Positions 22,417-33,396 of a DNA stretch of 64,000 bases are shown here, in pieces. Numbering within the stretch: the first letter of the stretch is position 1; every line of letters begins with the position of its first letter. Source of the stretch: Gamsiella multidivaricata. Lineage: Eukaryota; Mortierellomycota; Mortierellomycetes; Mortierellales; Mortierellaceae. Below the pieces are notes generated by a model that searched no databases, was not told the origin of the DNA, and was given only the letters and a program-made list of their open reading frames with translations. The translations under genes were made by a program, and so were the position numbers. The stretch spans positions 62,001 to 126,000 of the forward strand of contig NW_026251723.1 in the NCBI RefSeq assembly GCF_025024155.1. The letters run 5' to 3'.

Positions 22417-22552
22417 ACACACGCGTACACACACACCCGATATCATATTTTTCACTTCTCGTTTTATCTCACTTACTCATCTCCTCCTCTTTCCGCCACG
22501 TTCTATTTTGGACCCCGACCAACACCTTCCAAGCTCCTCTTTTAATCTAATC
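21799..22552. promoter_or_regulatory. Divergent promoter region, FIBP homologue / importin
   Basis: 754 bp between two divergent start codons, likely holding both promoters and leaders. The right part is pyrimidine-rich and includes the CA microsatellite. No specific factor site is claimed. Confidence 0.55.
22376..22435 (+). repeat. CA microsatellite
   Basis: A run of CA dinucleotides with a few interruptions (TA, CGCGTA) in the presumed 5' leader of the importin gene. Confidence 0.95.
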
Positions 22553-25500
22553 ATGGCTACTGTTCCTGCCGACTCGTTTCAGCAGGCCGTCGCTGCTCTG
22601 AACGCTCTCTACACCTCACCCAGCAGCAGCGATAAGAAGGAAGCCAATCTCTGGCTCGAGGACTTTCAGGCAAAGGTATACGCCGCCAACCACGCATTTT
22701 TATTTTGATTCATCGCCCCCGACTGATGCCACACCCTGCTTGTCGTAACAATATGCAGCCTCGTACTCATGCAGCCGCTTTTTATTTATTATAATGGTCA
22801 GCCCGAGGCATGGCAGACAGCTGTTATCATGCTTACCAATACAACAGTCGGCAAGGAGGCACAAGTTTTTGGAGCGCAAACCATGCGACGCAAGGTTAGG
22901 CCTTAGAAAACGATCGAGAACAAGTCTTCACGAGCACAGCAGTCTGCAGATCTCGTCCACTCACCTGCTTCTTTTTTAATGTTGGGGCGAACGATAGATT
23001 GTGGAAGACTTTCAGGATCTTGATGCGGCGCATAGAGCATCGCTTCGGGACTCGCTCCTGAACCTGTCGATGCAGCATAAAACCTCGCCAAAGATCATCA
23101 GGACCCAGCTGTGCCTCTCCCTCGCAGCACTGTCCCTGAGAATGCTGGAATGGGAGCAGCCAGTCAACCATATGATCAGTATTTATGGATCCTCGACCAC
23201 AGACGTTTCATACCTCCTGGAGTATCTGACGGTCTTACCGGAAGAAGTCAACGATAGTCGATGCCCGAGCTTGACGGTAGGAGCAGCAAATTCGCTATCA
23301 TCATCGTCATCATCACCTTCACCTTTCTCTGCAGTGGCGTCAATTGGAGTTTTCACAATATGAGATGGAGGCACCGTTGCGACGATGATAAGCTCGCTGT
23401 TTGACGCACACCGTTGTAGCCCGACCCTCACAAGCTTTGCAACAAGGCAGCACTGAACTGATCAGGAACGCACATCGCCTGTCTTTACCCCTCCCACTAC
23501 GTGATTGAACATCATGGCAGGATGACGAATATAGAACTCGCTCAGACGAACTGTTGACACAGAACGCGAACCAGATCCTCAAGATGTTGATTGTCTACAT
23601 GGAAAACTCAGGTATGTTTGGTGCTTTCGTTTATGTACGTATATCTGAACAGGCCGTACCTTCCGGTTCATGTGTATTGATTCAGCCTTAACATGATATT
23701 TAGGCTCTGATGCGCATCTTCAGGAGGCAGTATTTAAATGTTTCCTCTCGTGGTTGCGATCAGGAGATATTGCTACCAGCAGCTTGTCCAACAACCCGCT
23801 GGTCGCATTCTCATTCAAAGCTCTGCAGATGCCAGAGCTCTTTGACATTGCAGTCGACGTTGTATGTGAGCTTATCTACCAGACGAAGGATATCGCAGAA
23901 TCCATGCCTGTGATCCAGGAGATCTACCCCAACCTGTTGCCTCTGCGTCAGGAAATTGCTAAGAACATGGAGGATGATAACGAGGGTAACGTACGTGGGT
24001 ACTGTAAGATCTTTGTCGAGGCCGGAGAATGCTATCTCTCGCTGGTCGTCAAGCACACGGACCATTTCAGAGGCATTGTCGAAGGTATTGCAGAGTGTAC
24101 ATCATACCACGATCTGGATATTGTCCCGATGACCTTTCGTTTCTGGTATCAACTGGCGGACGAGCTGCGTAAGAACGAAGAAGCCAGACTGATGTACCAG
24201 GACGTCTATGCGAATCTGGTCGATGTGATGATCAAACATCTGCACTACCCCGATGATCTGGATTCGTGGTCTGCCAAGGAACGAGATGACTTTAAAGACT
24301 TTAGACACGTCATGGGCGACGTGCTCAAGGATTGCTGTCTCATTCTGGGGTCCAGGATTCCATTGGGCAAGGCATACGTGCTCATCACGCAGGCTGCAAG
24401 CAAATCCCCGGCAAAATGGCAGGAAGTTGAAGCGCCCCTGATGGCGCTGCGTTCGATGGGTGCCCAGGTCGAGCCCGAGGAGAACGAGGTGTTGCCGGAG
24501 ATTATGAAGTTGCTGTCACAGCTGCCAGATCACCCGAAGATCAAGTATGCGGCCACGCTGGTGATCGCCCGGTACGGAGGCTGGACGGACAAGCACCCTG
24601 AGTTCATCCAGTACCAGCTTAGCTTCATTTCTTCTGGGTTCGAGGACGAAGACGTGGTTGCGGCATCGGCTCTCGCCATGAAGTTGCTTTGCAAGGAGTG
24701 CAGTACTGTAAGTGAACAGTATGATTGAAAAAGCATGTTTTATTGGATGAAGAGCAATCTTCTTACACATTATTCTTTTTCTGCTTTGTTTGATGTTTAG
24801 CACCTGTTGAACTACCTCAACCAGCTGCATATGTTCTTTATGGGTGTGACCAAGAAGCTGAAAGGCATGGATCTGTTGGAGGTGACGGAGGCCGTGGCTC
24901 ATGTGGTTGCTGCCGTTCCTCACGCAGAGCTCGCGCAAGTCTTTCAGATGTTCTGCTTGCCTATTGCTCAGCAGTTGGCAACATTAGCCTCCGGAGATCA
25001 GGCTACTCTTGAGAATAACATCCCTCTCATCATTGGTATGTCACACTGATAATTGCGCCTCAGCACGAGTAACAGAGAAATACGCGAATTTATTTGTACA
25101 ATTAGCTAACACTCGCCTATTATATTTCGCAATGGTAGACAACATTTCGCAGCTCAAGATCTTTTTCGAGACCGTGAACCCACAAGTGGCACCGAGCGAG
25201 ACTCACCCTTGTATCTCGATCGTGCAGGAACTCTGGCCGATTATGGATTCGCTTGCAGACCGTGTTGGCGGCATTGATGATGTAGCGAGACCCTTGGCAG
25301 GATGCTGGCGCTCGATCATTATCAGCTATAGGACACACTATGGACCACTCTTACCTGTAACGATGGCTCGACTGGTCAAGAGCTTTGAGCAGACGGGATT
25401 AGGACAATATCTGTGGGTGAGCTCGAGGGTTGTGCGGGAATTCGGGGAGGCGAACCCGGGCGCTGCACTCCAGTTTTTGGAGGGATTGAGTGCCTCGATG

Positions 25501-26356
25501 TGGCAGATCCTGCAAAAGTATTCTGGCCAGTTCAATGAGATTCCAGATGGTATGGACAAAATTGGTTATTTGGTTGGCATTTGCAGGTGGGGGTGCTTGT
25601 GTAGGAAATGATTACTGAACCTGCGTCTCTACTTGTGCTAAACTCCAATAGTGGTCGAGGATTACTTCAATCTGGTCTCGGATGCGATGCTTGTGTGCCC
25701 AAGAGAGTACCTGCGCAGTTCGCTCTTCCCAACGGTGTTCGACGCCATGCTGGCGTCCTTGCAGCTCAAGGAGCAGTATTCTCTGATTTCAGTGCTTCGA
25801 CACGCGAGAATCATTGTCGACCACATGAACGACCTGCAGCACCCACATCCATCATCGGCCTCATCGCAGGCAAACAGCCCACGGATCTCAGCTAGCGAGG
25901 CGACGATAGTAAAGGCGCAGTTTGTGAAGCACGACTTGTTCGTGTCCCATCTGTTGCGAGGCATTATTTACACATTCCCGCCAGAAGTTTATGGCGATGC
26001 CACGGGACTGATCAAGGCGCTGACAATGTTCTGTCCACAGGAGAGTGTTCTCTGGTATGGCAAGGCGGTCTCGGCACTGGAGTTGACTCCTGCAGAGATG
26101 CAGAAGACCGTAACTGATTTCACCAAGTAAGCATTGCTCGAACAATGTGTGGGCTACAAGATGTACTTATGCTGGAATCGATATCACGACTATTAACACC
26201 TTGTTGGTCTTTTTTTTTTTTTTTTTTTTTTTACTTCTTGTGAAATGTAGTGCTGCATCAGAAGGAAACTGGAGCAAGGTCAGGGCGGTGGTGCAGGATT
26301 TCACCACGATCTACAGACGCAAGAATGTTCTTCCACGCAGTCGCGGCAAGAATTAG
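22553..26356 (+). CDS. Importin-beta family nuclear import receptor (transportin-3/Mtr10-like)
   Basis: Model: nine exons, 22553-22675, 22802-22894, 22998-23276, 23521-23611, 23704-24707, 24801-25035, 25139-25549, 25652-26126 and 26251-26356, giving 938 aa, the usual size for Mtr10/TNPO3. The N-terminus (FQQAVAALNALYTSPSSSDK, ANLWLEDFQ, EAWQTAVIML, VFGAQTMRRKI) is the importin N-terminal HEAT region. Later blocks such as VLPEEVNDSR, LLTQNANQILKML, VFKCFLSWLRSG and KLLCKECS agree with this subfamily, as does the C-terminus VVQDFTTIYRRKN. Members carry SR-rich splicing factors or Npl3-type mRNA proteins into the nucleus, released by Ran-GTP. All junction phases agree. The last intron has a long poly-T tract before its acceptor. 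An AATAAA at 26449 is a plausible polyadenylation signal. Confidence 0.95.
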
Positions 26357-26448
26357 GCGAAGCCTTTCAGAAGAACTGCACAGAATAGGGAGAAATACCA
26401 ACGAACATCGACCGAGTATAGAAATATGTGAAGACAACAAACAACCAA

Positions 26449-26454
26449 AATAAA
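26449..26454 (+). terminator. Putative polyadenylation signal, importin gene
   Basis: AATAAA, 93 bp after the stop codon at 26356, in the 270-bp gap to the convergent phosphopantetheine adenylyltransferase gene. Confidence 0.5.
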
Positions 26455-26625
26455 AAGGACAAAAGTATGCTTTCTGTTCTGTTCTGTTCTTTGTTTATCT
26501 GCTCGTTTGATGTTGTTGTTGTTTTTCAGTGTGTATGTATTTACAAAGCTTCCATGATTCTAAGTCGTCTATCGAAATGCTATCATGCCTATAGGAAGAC
26601 GGTGGGCAGGCGAACGAGGGCGAAC

Positions 26626-28236
26626 CTAGTCTCCTTGTGGCTGTGGTGTTGCTGGAGGTGTTGATGCTGTTTTGCCTGCATGTTCCGAGAGGTATTGACG
26701 GATAAATGTGGAACTAATCTTGAGGCTGACCTCGTCAACTTGTGTCTCTGTGGGTGAGATCACATTGATGACCTCAATGTCCAGCGAAGGCAGGTTTCTG
26801 TTGCGACGTTCCTCGTTTACTACATAGAGATACCATAGAATAAGATATGAGTTAGTTGATCCTCGGCTTTTTGAAAAAAAGAACGAATCTGCAGCGGCAA
26901 GTGCGGTGTGATGTTTGTAGGGTACCTGCTGCCCCTCCTTTGAGGGTTTCCTTGGAGACCATGAGGGCCTGTAATTTGTCATCTGTGATCGTAGGTCCAT
27001 AGATATCGTGAATCGGGACGACCTTAAGATCATAGCGAGAATGCAGGAGTCATGTTGAGTTAGTTGATTTAAAATTAGTCGCCTTTTGTTGGGAAGGTAT
27101 AAAGAGCAGTGGAGGAGCGTAGATTACTTCGTAGATGAGTTCACGTTTGAATGTGCGTAAGAACTTTTCAACGGCGTGGATCCTCCTATCTAGCGGCTCC
27201 ATGTACTCCTTGAACTTCTTCGTCTTCAGCATCGAGTCGTCTACGCAACGTCGTTACAAGTATCAAAATGGTCGATTCATTAGTCACTGCCGATCGCTTT
27301 CATTCGTTACACCGCAGACACACACACCCATACAGAAAGACTTTTACCAGTGACTCCGCAGACGACGCGATGACTGGTAACCCAGGCTGTCATGGAGAGA
27401 AGGATCTTATGTCCCGCATGGAGATGATCGAAGGTGCCGCCGAGGGCTACATCCTGGTACTGTCCCTCTCGGACCCGAGTAAAAGGCACGGTCGGATCAA
27501 TAGCTTCGACAAGATGTTCGTGTACGGCGATCTCGGGTGTCAGGTCCAGAGTGAAGATCGGGAGGGCGAGATATCCCCGATTCGAGCGTGCTACGTTCAG
27601 GGCTTCTAGGGATTTGATTGCTATTTAAACCCAAAAGGAAACGGAAGGAAATATGAAAAATAGGGTGATTAGGAATCATTCTGTGTGGGATGGGTAGATA
27701 AAAACATTTACCCTGAGTGACCGAAAACTTGCTCCGCGCTGTTTGTTCATACTATTGGGCATGCCGAGGAAGACATCGAAGGGGACTTGATCGTCCGATC
27801 CGGCGCCGATTTCATACCCGCAGGATTCTCGAAAGACGATATCGAGTTCTACGAGGGGCCGGCGCAAGGCCATGGACTGCTTCGTAAAACTGACGTAGAG
27901 GGCCGAAAGCAACCGCTGTACGCTGTGGAACGACCCCGATCCTGAAATCGATGGCGACCGCGTCAGCGCCGGCGCCGGTGTCTCTGTGTTAGAACCTTCT
28001 TTCGTGGATGCTGTGGTCCTGGTGTTCGGGTGGAGAGTGTTGGATGGGTTATTTGCAAAAACTTCTTCAGCTTCGGGTCCAGCCCCGGCTGGGGAGTTGG
28101 AGACGGCGATGGTGAGACGGCTGACAAGGACGAGGGACCGTTGGATGGCGTGGAAGGCGTCGTTAAGAGGTGCGTCCAGGTCCGGGATGTGTAGGAGCAA
28201 CAGGCCATGGGCGTGGTTCGAGGCGTCGACTGTCAT
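26626..28236 (-). CDS. Phosphopantetheine adenylyltransferase (CoA biosynthesis, Cab4-like)
   Basis: Model: exons 28236-27753, 27620-27348, 27240-27128, 27022-26926 and 26819-26626 on the minus strand, giving 386 aa. It should convert 4'-phosphopantetheine plus ATP to dephospho-CoA. Nucleotidyltransferase signature [18 protein letters not shown] lies at about 219-236 with HxGH at 229-232; then [17 protein letters not shown], and a C-terminal VISPTETQV with [10 protein letters not shown], the second ATP-binding motif. The first donor (GTATGA at 27752) was chosen because the more obvious GTAAAT just downstream breaks the frame. About 160 residues precede the region shared with adenylyltransferases; the start [15 protein letters not shown] is followed by a fungal-type N-terminal extension with a Ser/Thr-rich insertion. 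No dephospho-CoA kinase domain is fused, as in yeast Cab4. Confidence 0.93.
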
Positions 28237-30558
28237 TTCGTGTTTGATGCTGGGGTGGGGATGGCTGCAATGGAGAGAAGGAGGGGAAGAGATGCGTCGG
28301 AGGTAGCGGAGAAGAAGGCGTGTCGGAGAAAGAAGTGCCGAAGTTGAATGTGGGAAAGAGCACAGACACACACCAGGGACCGAGCACGCAACTTCATTAG
28401 ACAATTGCACAACTGGGCACTGAATGCGTATTATCATCCGCATACACAGGACGTTTCAAACGCGTCCGTTTCTATATTGCCTCTTTTTTTTTTTCTTTTT
28501 TTTTTTTTACAAATACGCTATGGCGCGCATGCGTTGATATATCCAGATGGCCATTGATGAACCCGGGCTAGGGCTTCATCGACCAAGGACAATCAGTTCA
28601 GCATGTTATTCCTGAGGAAACGCGTCTTGCCATGTCTCATTGAGATGCCCAAACTGTCTTCTCTCGACTGTTCTCTCACTCAAATCCTGTAGGCTATTTG
28701 TGCGAATTCCTTCTTTGAGTCATCGTATATATGCTCCAAGGACTTTTCGATGCAAATCCGCGCTGTTCAAGTGAAGAAGGATAACCAATGGTAAACAGTC
28801 ATTGCATTTTTCCAACCTCAAAGAGCTAAAGCAAGCAGTAACGCGTCGTATGGTCAAGCAATTTTGTGCTTCTAAAAAGTTGCACGCGGGAAACTTGTAT
28901 TTGACACATAACTGGTATCTTTTGCCTTAAAACGTTGTATCGAAGAGGTCCCTCTTGAACCTGTATATCGCAGTGTCAAAGAACGTTGGTGTTCCTCCAT
29001 TTCGGTCCTGCTCAATATTACCTTCTTTTGATCTCAGTTTCCGCCTCCATTCAATCCACACGCGTTATTCCGACGTGCTTCTTCGCCGCAGTAACGTAGT
29101 TAATGCTCATCCACCTTATGTTACACATACTTCTGCCAGCGTTCAAGAAAACACATATGCGATTTAGACTACAATGACAACCATATCCCTCCAGTGCATC
29201 CATGAATTTTGTCCGCGCCTTAACGATGGTTCATTCTTGTTTCCACAGAACTTTTCAAGGGCGGACAACCTATGTTCGAGTATTAGATAGTCGCAAGTCA
29301 ACTTTGAGACTTGGCAGCACACACGATAGCAGTCTTCAAGATCACTTCGCTGCCTTTCTTGTACTCGCGATGGTTGCATGCGAGGTGATATGCAAGGCTA
29401 CATTGAAACCCATACAACATAAGCTAGTCAGATTAGCTAGCTCTAGATGCCAAATCGTACTAGACGGGACCACCATTCTTGAGGGCGATAGGACCTAGTT
29501 GGAGCCTTCACGAAGCAACACTAGCAGGAAGACGAGCCGAGAGATCCCAACTAATTGCAAGGCAGGAAGGAAATTGAATTTAGCAACGTGAGACAGCACC
29601 AATTCCTGTATCTGGTTGGTTGTATAGGGTGCTGAGGGCTGGGGCAAAACATCGAGCAGGTTTTTTTGAAAGGTTTGGCAATAAGAATTTAAAGAGCTTT
29701 GTCCGATTGCCCGGCATCGCCTCCAAGGAGTCTCTGAGAACGATTTCCGCAATGACGCGCGATTGCTCCGTATTTATTCTGGGGATAAGCTAGCCAATAG
29801 CTTATAATGTGCAATGCTGCTCGAGGCACTCCATACTGAATTTTAACGCTTGCTATCGTTTTGATACAGGGCGTGGACCCAAATTGATGGTGATCTGTTC
29901 AAGTAGCCAACGTCCGTATATGCTCTTGATCCGCTCGTATTCGTCCTTTTTACTGCCACCGACTGAGGACGACTGGAAAATCCCAGTTTAGAGGCCTGCC
30001 TGATTTTTTGCAAATTCGCGTACACTTCTAAGCACCTGTTCTTCGTCTCCTTCAAAGAGCAAAAGCTTGATTGTAAACGGATGGCGCGAAGAATAGAAGA
30101 ACAGCGATGAATACTTCATGAACGGTGTCCAATAATAGCGTGAAGACCTGGTGTGATATCTGTCCTTTGGATACAAAGGACACGCGCGATAAGCAACCAA
30201 TTATAAACAGACTACACTGAATAGATATTTTGCTTTTTATTGTGTAGACTGAAGAGGATGTGCATTTGTGTCTGCTTGGTCATATTTAAAGTAATGGGTA
30301 TGCGCATACATTCTTTGCTTTCCTATGGCTCACTCTATTTTGGGAGATTATCTGATTTGCCCGGAAACAGGTCTATTGTTTCCAAAAAGGTGTTTAAATG
30401 AATGAATACCATCGGAATGCACATACGTCAAGAGTAAATATGGTCTTTCGTACACGACTGCAGTACCTCAAGTTATTTAACGCGATGCTTCAATAGGAGA
30501 AGGCAGCGTCTGATTATTATTTTTCCTTCCCTGTTTGCATATGAATCCCTTTTCGCAA
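28237..30558. other. Gene-poor region
   Basis: No gene is supported in 2.3 kb. Short ORFs occur on both strands. The minus-strand ones at 29843-30055 and 29988-30200 contain protein-like runs (for example KLLLFEGDEEQVLRSVREF) that could be remnants of a decayed gene, but no family was recognised. The left few hundred bases are the promoter side of the adenylyltransferase gene and carry T-rich runs near 28485-28509. Confidence 0.45.
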
Positions 30559-32895
30559 TTAAGAGCTCGACGATGACCTGGCAGAGGCAAACGATCTCGA
30601 GGATGACTTGCTGCTACTGCTACTTGAGGAGGAGTCCGAATCAGAAGACGAGCTCGGGTCATCGTCTGAGGGCGAGGATGCTGACGAAGGTGACGACCTT
30701 GGCGACGATTTCTCTGAATGAGACTCATCCTTCTGCTCCTTATCATCTTTGCCCTTGGCCTTCGCGTCCTCGTCCTTGCTAAGAGAGGCCGCCTTGCTCT
30801 TCTGTTGCTGCTGCTGGGTCTTTTCCGGCATGCTATCCTTGTCCTGCTGCTGAGTCTTCCTCATCTCGGCCTTTTTAAGTGCGACCTCCTCCTTTTTGCC
30901 GGCTTTGTTCACTAGAGGACGTCCTCGCCTCTTGGGCTCATCCAAAAACCTGCGTGCGGCGGCCACGACTTCGGGATCATCCGACTGGAGGTCCTCCTGC
31001 GCTTTATGGATAATCTCCCTGCGAGCCTTCTCCTTCCTGCGACGCTCAGCCAGGCGCAACTCCTTCTGCTCCCCTTCCGTGAGATCCTCGGGATCCTTAG
31101 ACATCAGCTCTTGGATCAACAGGTCATTGTTGATCTTGCGCGACGCTCGTGCAGAGTTCTCCTGAGATCGATGGCTGGACAGCGCGGCGAGAAGAACTTG
31201 TGGATCGGCTGAAGGCGATGATGAACTCGAAGCAGATGACGAAGAAGATGGAGTAGGGCTGGAATCGACAGCCGAGTCCACTTCCCCTGCAAATGTGTAA
31301 TATAAAATCAGTGTAGAACGAGATAGTTGGGTGAGCAAACTAAAACGCTTCGAGTCCATACGTGCCATTTACACTCCAGGCGAATGACGAGGAAGAGGAT
31401 TCGACCGCGTACAAATATATCAGAGCGGAGAGCACAAAACATTGATCCCATTTTATTGTATCCATGGTTGCGCGGTATCCCCTCTCGGTCTAGCAAGGTC
31501 GAGTCCATGTAATCCCGGTATTCCTTAACTGGGATCATTTACCTTCAGCGTCCGCCTTGCCTGTTGCTTTGGCCGCTTCCTTCTGTGCCTTCTTCGCGGC
31601 CTTCTTCATCTTCTTCTTGTCGGGTACAACCTCCGCGCTGTTGTTACTGTCGGCCTTATTGTTGTTGGGCTGAGCTCCAGCGGCCTTTGCTGAAGCAGGC
31701 TTCTTTTGGAGTGCAGGGGCTTTGGATTCCGCGGAAGCCTTCGACTCGGCGGCAGGCTTGGATCCTGCGGGCTGTCCTTCCTTCAAGGTCCCCTTCTCTG
31801 CCTCCTGGGCCTTGCGCTTTTTCTCGGCCTTCAACTGCTTCTTTGACAGAGCAGGTGACTGCGTGGCGGTAGTGGTGTCTGCTGTGGAGGATGAAGATGC
31901 TGTGGACGACTGAGCAGACGGGTTCGCTGCAGGGGACTTTGTTGGAGTCTCGACCGCCGCCTGCTCCTTGTTGTCGCCGGCCTTCTTGGCTCTGGCTGCC
32001 TCTGAGATCTTCATCATGATGGCCTCCTCCGCGTCATGTTCCGGGCCGGTTGTTGTTGCTGACGCTGGCTTGGCAGCCACCTTCTTGTTGGATGTGTCCT
32101 CCGCGGTGTCCTTCTTCTTCTGGATCTTGACATTGGTGGTGGAAGTAGAATCCTCGTCGCGCTTTCTCTTCTGCTGCTGTGGGGCATCGGCGACAGGCTT
32201 GGCGGCGGCAGAGGTGGAGCTGCTGGGCTGCTTCTCGCTGTTCGAATGACTATTATCACCGCTGGTGCTGGCGGTGTCAGTAGTGTTCACGACAGTCCTG
32301 TTTTGTGTCTTGGCTCCTTTTGGTCGACCAACTTTGCTCTTCCTCCTGCCAACCACGTTGACAGTGTCGAGCTGGTCAAAGACATCGCAGACGAGAAAAG
32401 AGTCGTCGAGATCAAAAAACTCCTTGTTTTGGAGACCCTCAATCACAAAAGTTTTACTATAGACCAAGCCGCGCGATATGGAAATTGGTTAATCTCATTG
32501 CTCGCACGTATCCAATTCGAGCAATTGTGTGCGATGCAGCGCAGGAGCCAACTAGCTGCACAGCCGCAAAAGGGGCAAACAGCAGAAACAAGCAGAAGCA
32601 GCAGGGCCGACACGCGATAAACTGAGCAATTGTAAACAAAAGCACGCACAAACGCGATAAAAAGCGGCCCATTGCTTTGAACACGCACTTACGAGTCTTC
32701 AGTATAGCGGGCCTTGAAGTTACTGTCGATTTCCTCCCTCAGTTCCTTCACAGTCAGTAACCCATCCGCAAGTGTTAAAAATCTCTTCTCCGTCGAAGTG
32801 GCGGAGGCGGAGGTTTGTTGGTGCTGCTGTGATGCAGGAAGGGTGTACTGCGGGTCAACTCGGACCTGCAGTCTGTACTTTGATGACCCGGACAT
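30559..32895 (-). CDS. Nuclear low-complexity protein with coilin-like N-terminus
   Basis: Model: exons 32895-32693, 32456-31543 and 31286-30559 on the minus strand, giving 614 aa. The first 110 residues or so form a compact segment: YRLQVRVD, KRFLTLADGLLTVKELREEI, then across the intron FVIEGLQNKEFFDLDDSF and a strand ending in VNVVG. This resembles the ubiquitin-like self-association domain at the N-terminus of coilin. The rest is low-complexity: basic KKMKKAAKKAQKEAAK-type stretches, many Lys/Ala/Ser/Gln residues, a charged helical part (DLTEGEQKELRLAERRRKEK), a RRGRP AT-hook-like motif, and a terminal Ser/Asp tract. A coilin-type C-terminal Tudor-like domain is not evident. Nuclear localisation is likely; the coilin link is tentative. 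It lies 501 bp downstream of Pol5 on the same strand. Confidence 0.7.
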
Positions 32896-33396
32896 TATTC
32901 GAAAAAAAAAAAGTAGGGAAGGATCCGAGGCTAGATGAGTGTGTTTAGAGTGATGATCGAAGATGATCAGCACGGGGTGTGTGATCTCTATTTTTGCGGG
33001 AATTCAAAGAATTTTTTGGCTTTTTCTGCTGCGATGACGGAGGCAGACATCGAAAACGGCTGGGAATTTTGTTAAGGGAATTGTTAAGGGAATTGTTAAG
33101 GGAATTGTTTAGGGAATTATTGCCACAGATGTGGTCTGGCAAGGTGAAACAGGCACCAGGCACCAAGAAATATTTTCTTCATAGCCCTGCACCTGTGCAT
33201 GCATACCATCGAATGCTACAGCTTTATCTATAAATTTGATGCGTTTATTGTCTTTTGGTAGTGTATTCTTATGCGCTGTGTATCTGACAATGAAGATGAC
33301 AAAATGAAAGAGAAAAAGATTAAGAAAAAGAAAGAGAAAACCAGATGCAAGGTAGAATTGTGAGTAACAACGTGGAGGATCAACCTCCTTCAACAC
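32896..33396. other. Spacer between Pol5 and coilin-like gene
   Basis: It holds the 3' region of Pol5, the promoter of the coilin-like gene and the 12-bp tandem repeat at 33071-33118. No gene seen. Confidence 0.55.
33071..33118 (+). repeat. 12-bp tandem repeat GTTAAGGGAATT x4
   Basis: Three exact copies of GTTAAGGGAATT and a fourth with one change (GTTTAGGGAATT), head to tail, upstream of the coilin-like gene's start. Confidence 0.95.

Noticed and set aside
22331..22552. Upstream in-frame extension of the importin including Thr-His repeats
   Set aside because: The Thr-His stretch is translated CA microsatellite; importin similarity begins just after the Met at 22553.
29843..30200. Minus-strand protein-like runs in the gene-poor region
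   Set aside because: Phrases such as LLLFEGDEEQVLRSVREF look coding but could not be linked to exons or a family, so no gene is called.
30573..32249. Plus-strand ORFs over the coilin-like gene
   Set aside because: They are shadows of the Ser/Lys/Ala-rich minus-strand coding sequence, which has consistent splicing and phase.
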